From positions 565,247 through 581,043 of the forward strand of contig NZ_CP046391.1 in the NCBI RefSeq assembly GCF_012790675.1: a stretch of 15,797 nucleotides of DNA. Direction: 5' to 3'. The notes below the pieces were generated by a model, which searched no databases, was not told the origin of the DNA, and saw only the letters and a program-made list of their open reading frames with translations. This DNA is from Anaplasma platys (GTDB taxonomy: Bacteria; Pseudomonadota; Alphaproteobacteria; Rickettsiales; Anaplasmataceae). Shown here in pieces: positions 15,754 to 15,797 of the stretch. Every line of letters begins with the position of its first letter. Positions within the stretch are counted from its first letter, which is position 1. A program made the position numbers and the translations under genes.

Positions 15754-15797
15754 TTATCCGAGATTTTTATTCAGCTCCATGAATTTCTGACCACATG
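15754..15797 (-). CDS. Possible 3' end of a gene entering from the right
   Basis: On the minus strand an open frame enters from the window edge and ends KFMELNKNLG then TAA (15754-15756). Only 13 codons are visible, so neither identity nor reality can be judged. It would be convergent with mreC. Confidence 0.2.
   Translation of the reverse strand, partial: CGQKFMELNKNLG

Noticed and set aside
1..15797. CRISPR array, toxin-antitoxin pair, prophage or msp2/p44 surface-antigen cassette
   Set aside because: I looked for regular spaced repeats, phage or antitoxin motifs and the conserved flanks of p44-type genes and recognised none.

Overview
The window looks like chromosomal DNA of an obligately intracellular Anaplasmataceae bacterium, most likely Anaplasma and probably A. 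phagocytophilum or a close relative. The grounds are the moderate A+T bias, long non-coding gaps between housekeeping genes, and protein sequences with an Anaplasma/Ehrlichia flavour. The species assignment comes from recall of the families, not from a search.

Layout. Positions 1-1738 hold no convincing gene but carry two long poly-G tracts (G8 and G9). On the minus strand follows a compact redox pair, a 2-Cys peroxiredoxin and trxB, separated by 2 nt. Divergently, on the plus strand, lies a class I aspartate aminotransferase, preceded by a possible 51-residue ORF. A convergent gap of about 960 bp (4798-5760) follows. From there to 14177 everything recognisable is on the minus strand. In transcription order it is tRNA-Arg(ACG), four tandem sodium:dicarboxylate symporter-family (SDF/DAACS) paralogues (D, C, B, A), tsaB (tRNA t6A synthesis) and ppiD (periplasmic folding factor). 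The right end has mreC on the plus strand with one or two very small ORFs behind it.

The notable part is the symporter array at 8392-14058. Copies A and C share a 1264-bp direct repeat (8457-9720 and 11542-12805). I find one mismatch in it by eye, and that base falls in the predicted -10 box of the repeat's own promoter. The repeat ends inside the last codons of the gene, so A and C have identical bodies but different 21-residue C-terminal tails. A's tail overlaps the start of tsaB. Copy B, between them, is about as long as A and C (409 codons if repaired) but is broken by a single-base shortfall in a 5-base G tract (C tract on the plus strand). All four paralogues lack the substrate-binding arginine and several sodium-site residues known from GltPh. 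They therefore look like a specialised branch of the family whose substrate and coupling cannot be read off the canonical motif.

Functionally the rest is housekeeping: peroxide defence with its reductant (prx, trxB), amino-acid metabolism (AspAT) with amino/organic-acid uptake (symporters), translation fidelity (tsaB, tRNA-Arg), and envelope functions (ppiD, mreC). I saw no CRISPR array, transposase, phage gene or toxin-antitoxin pair.
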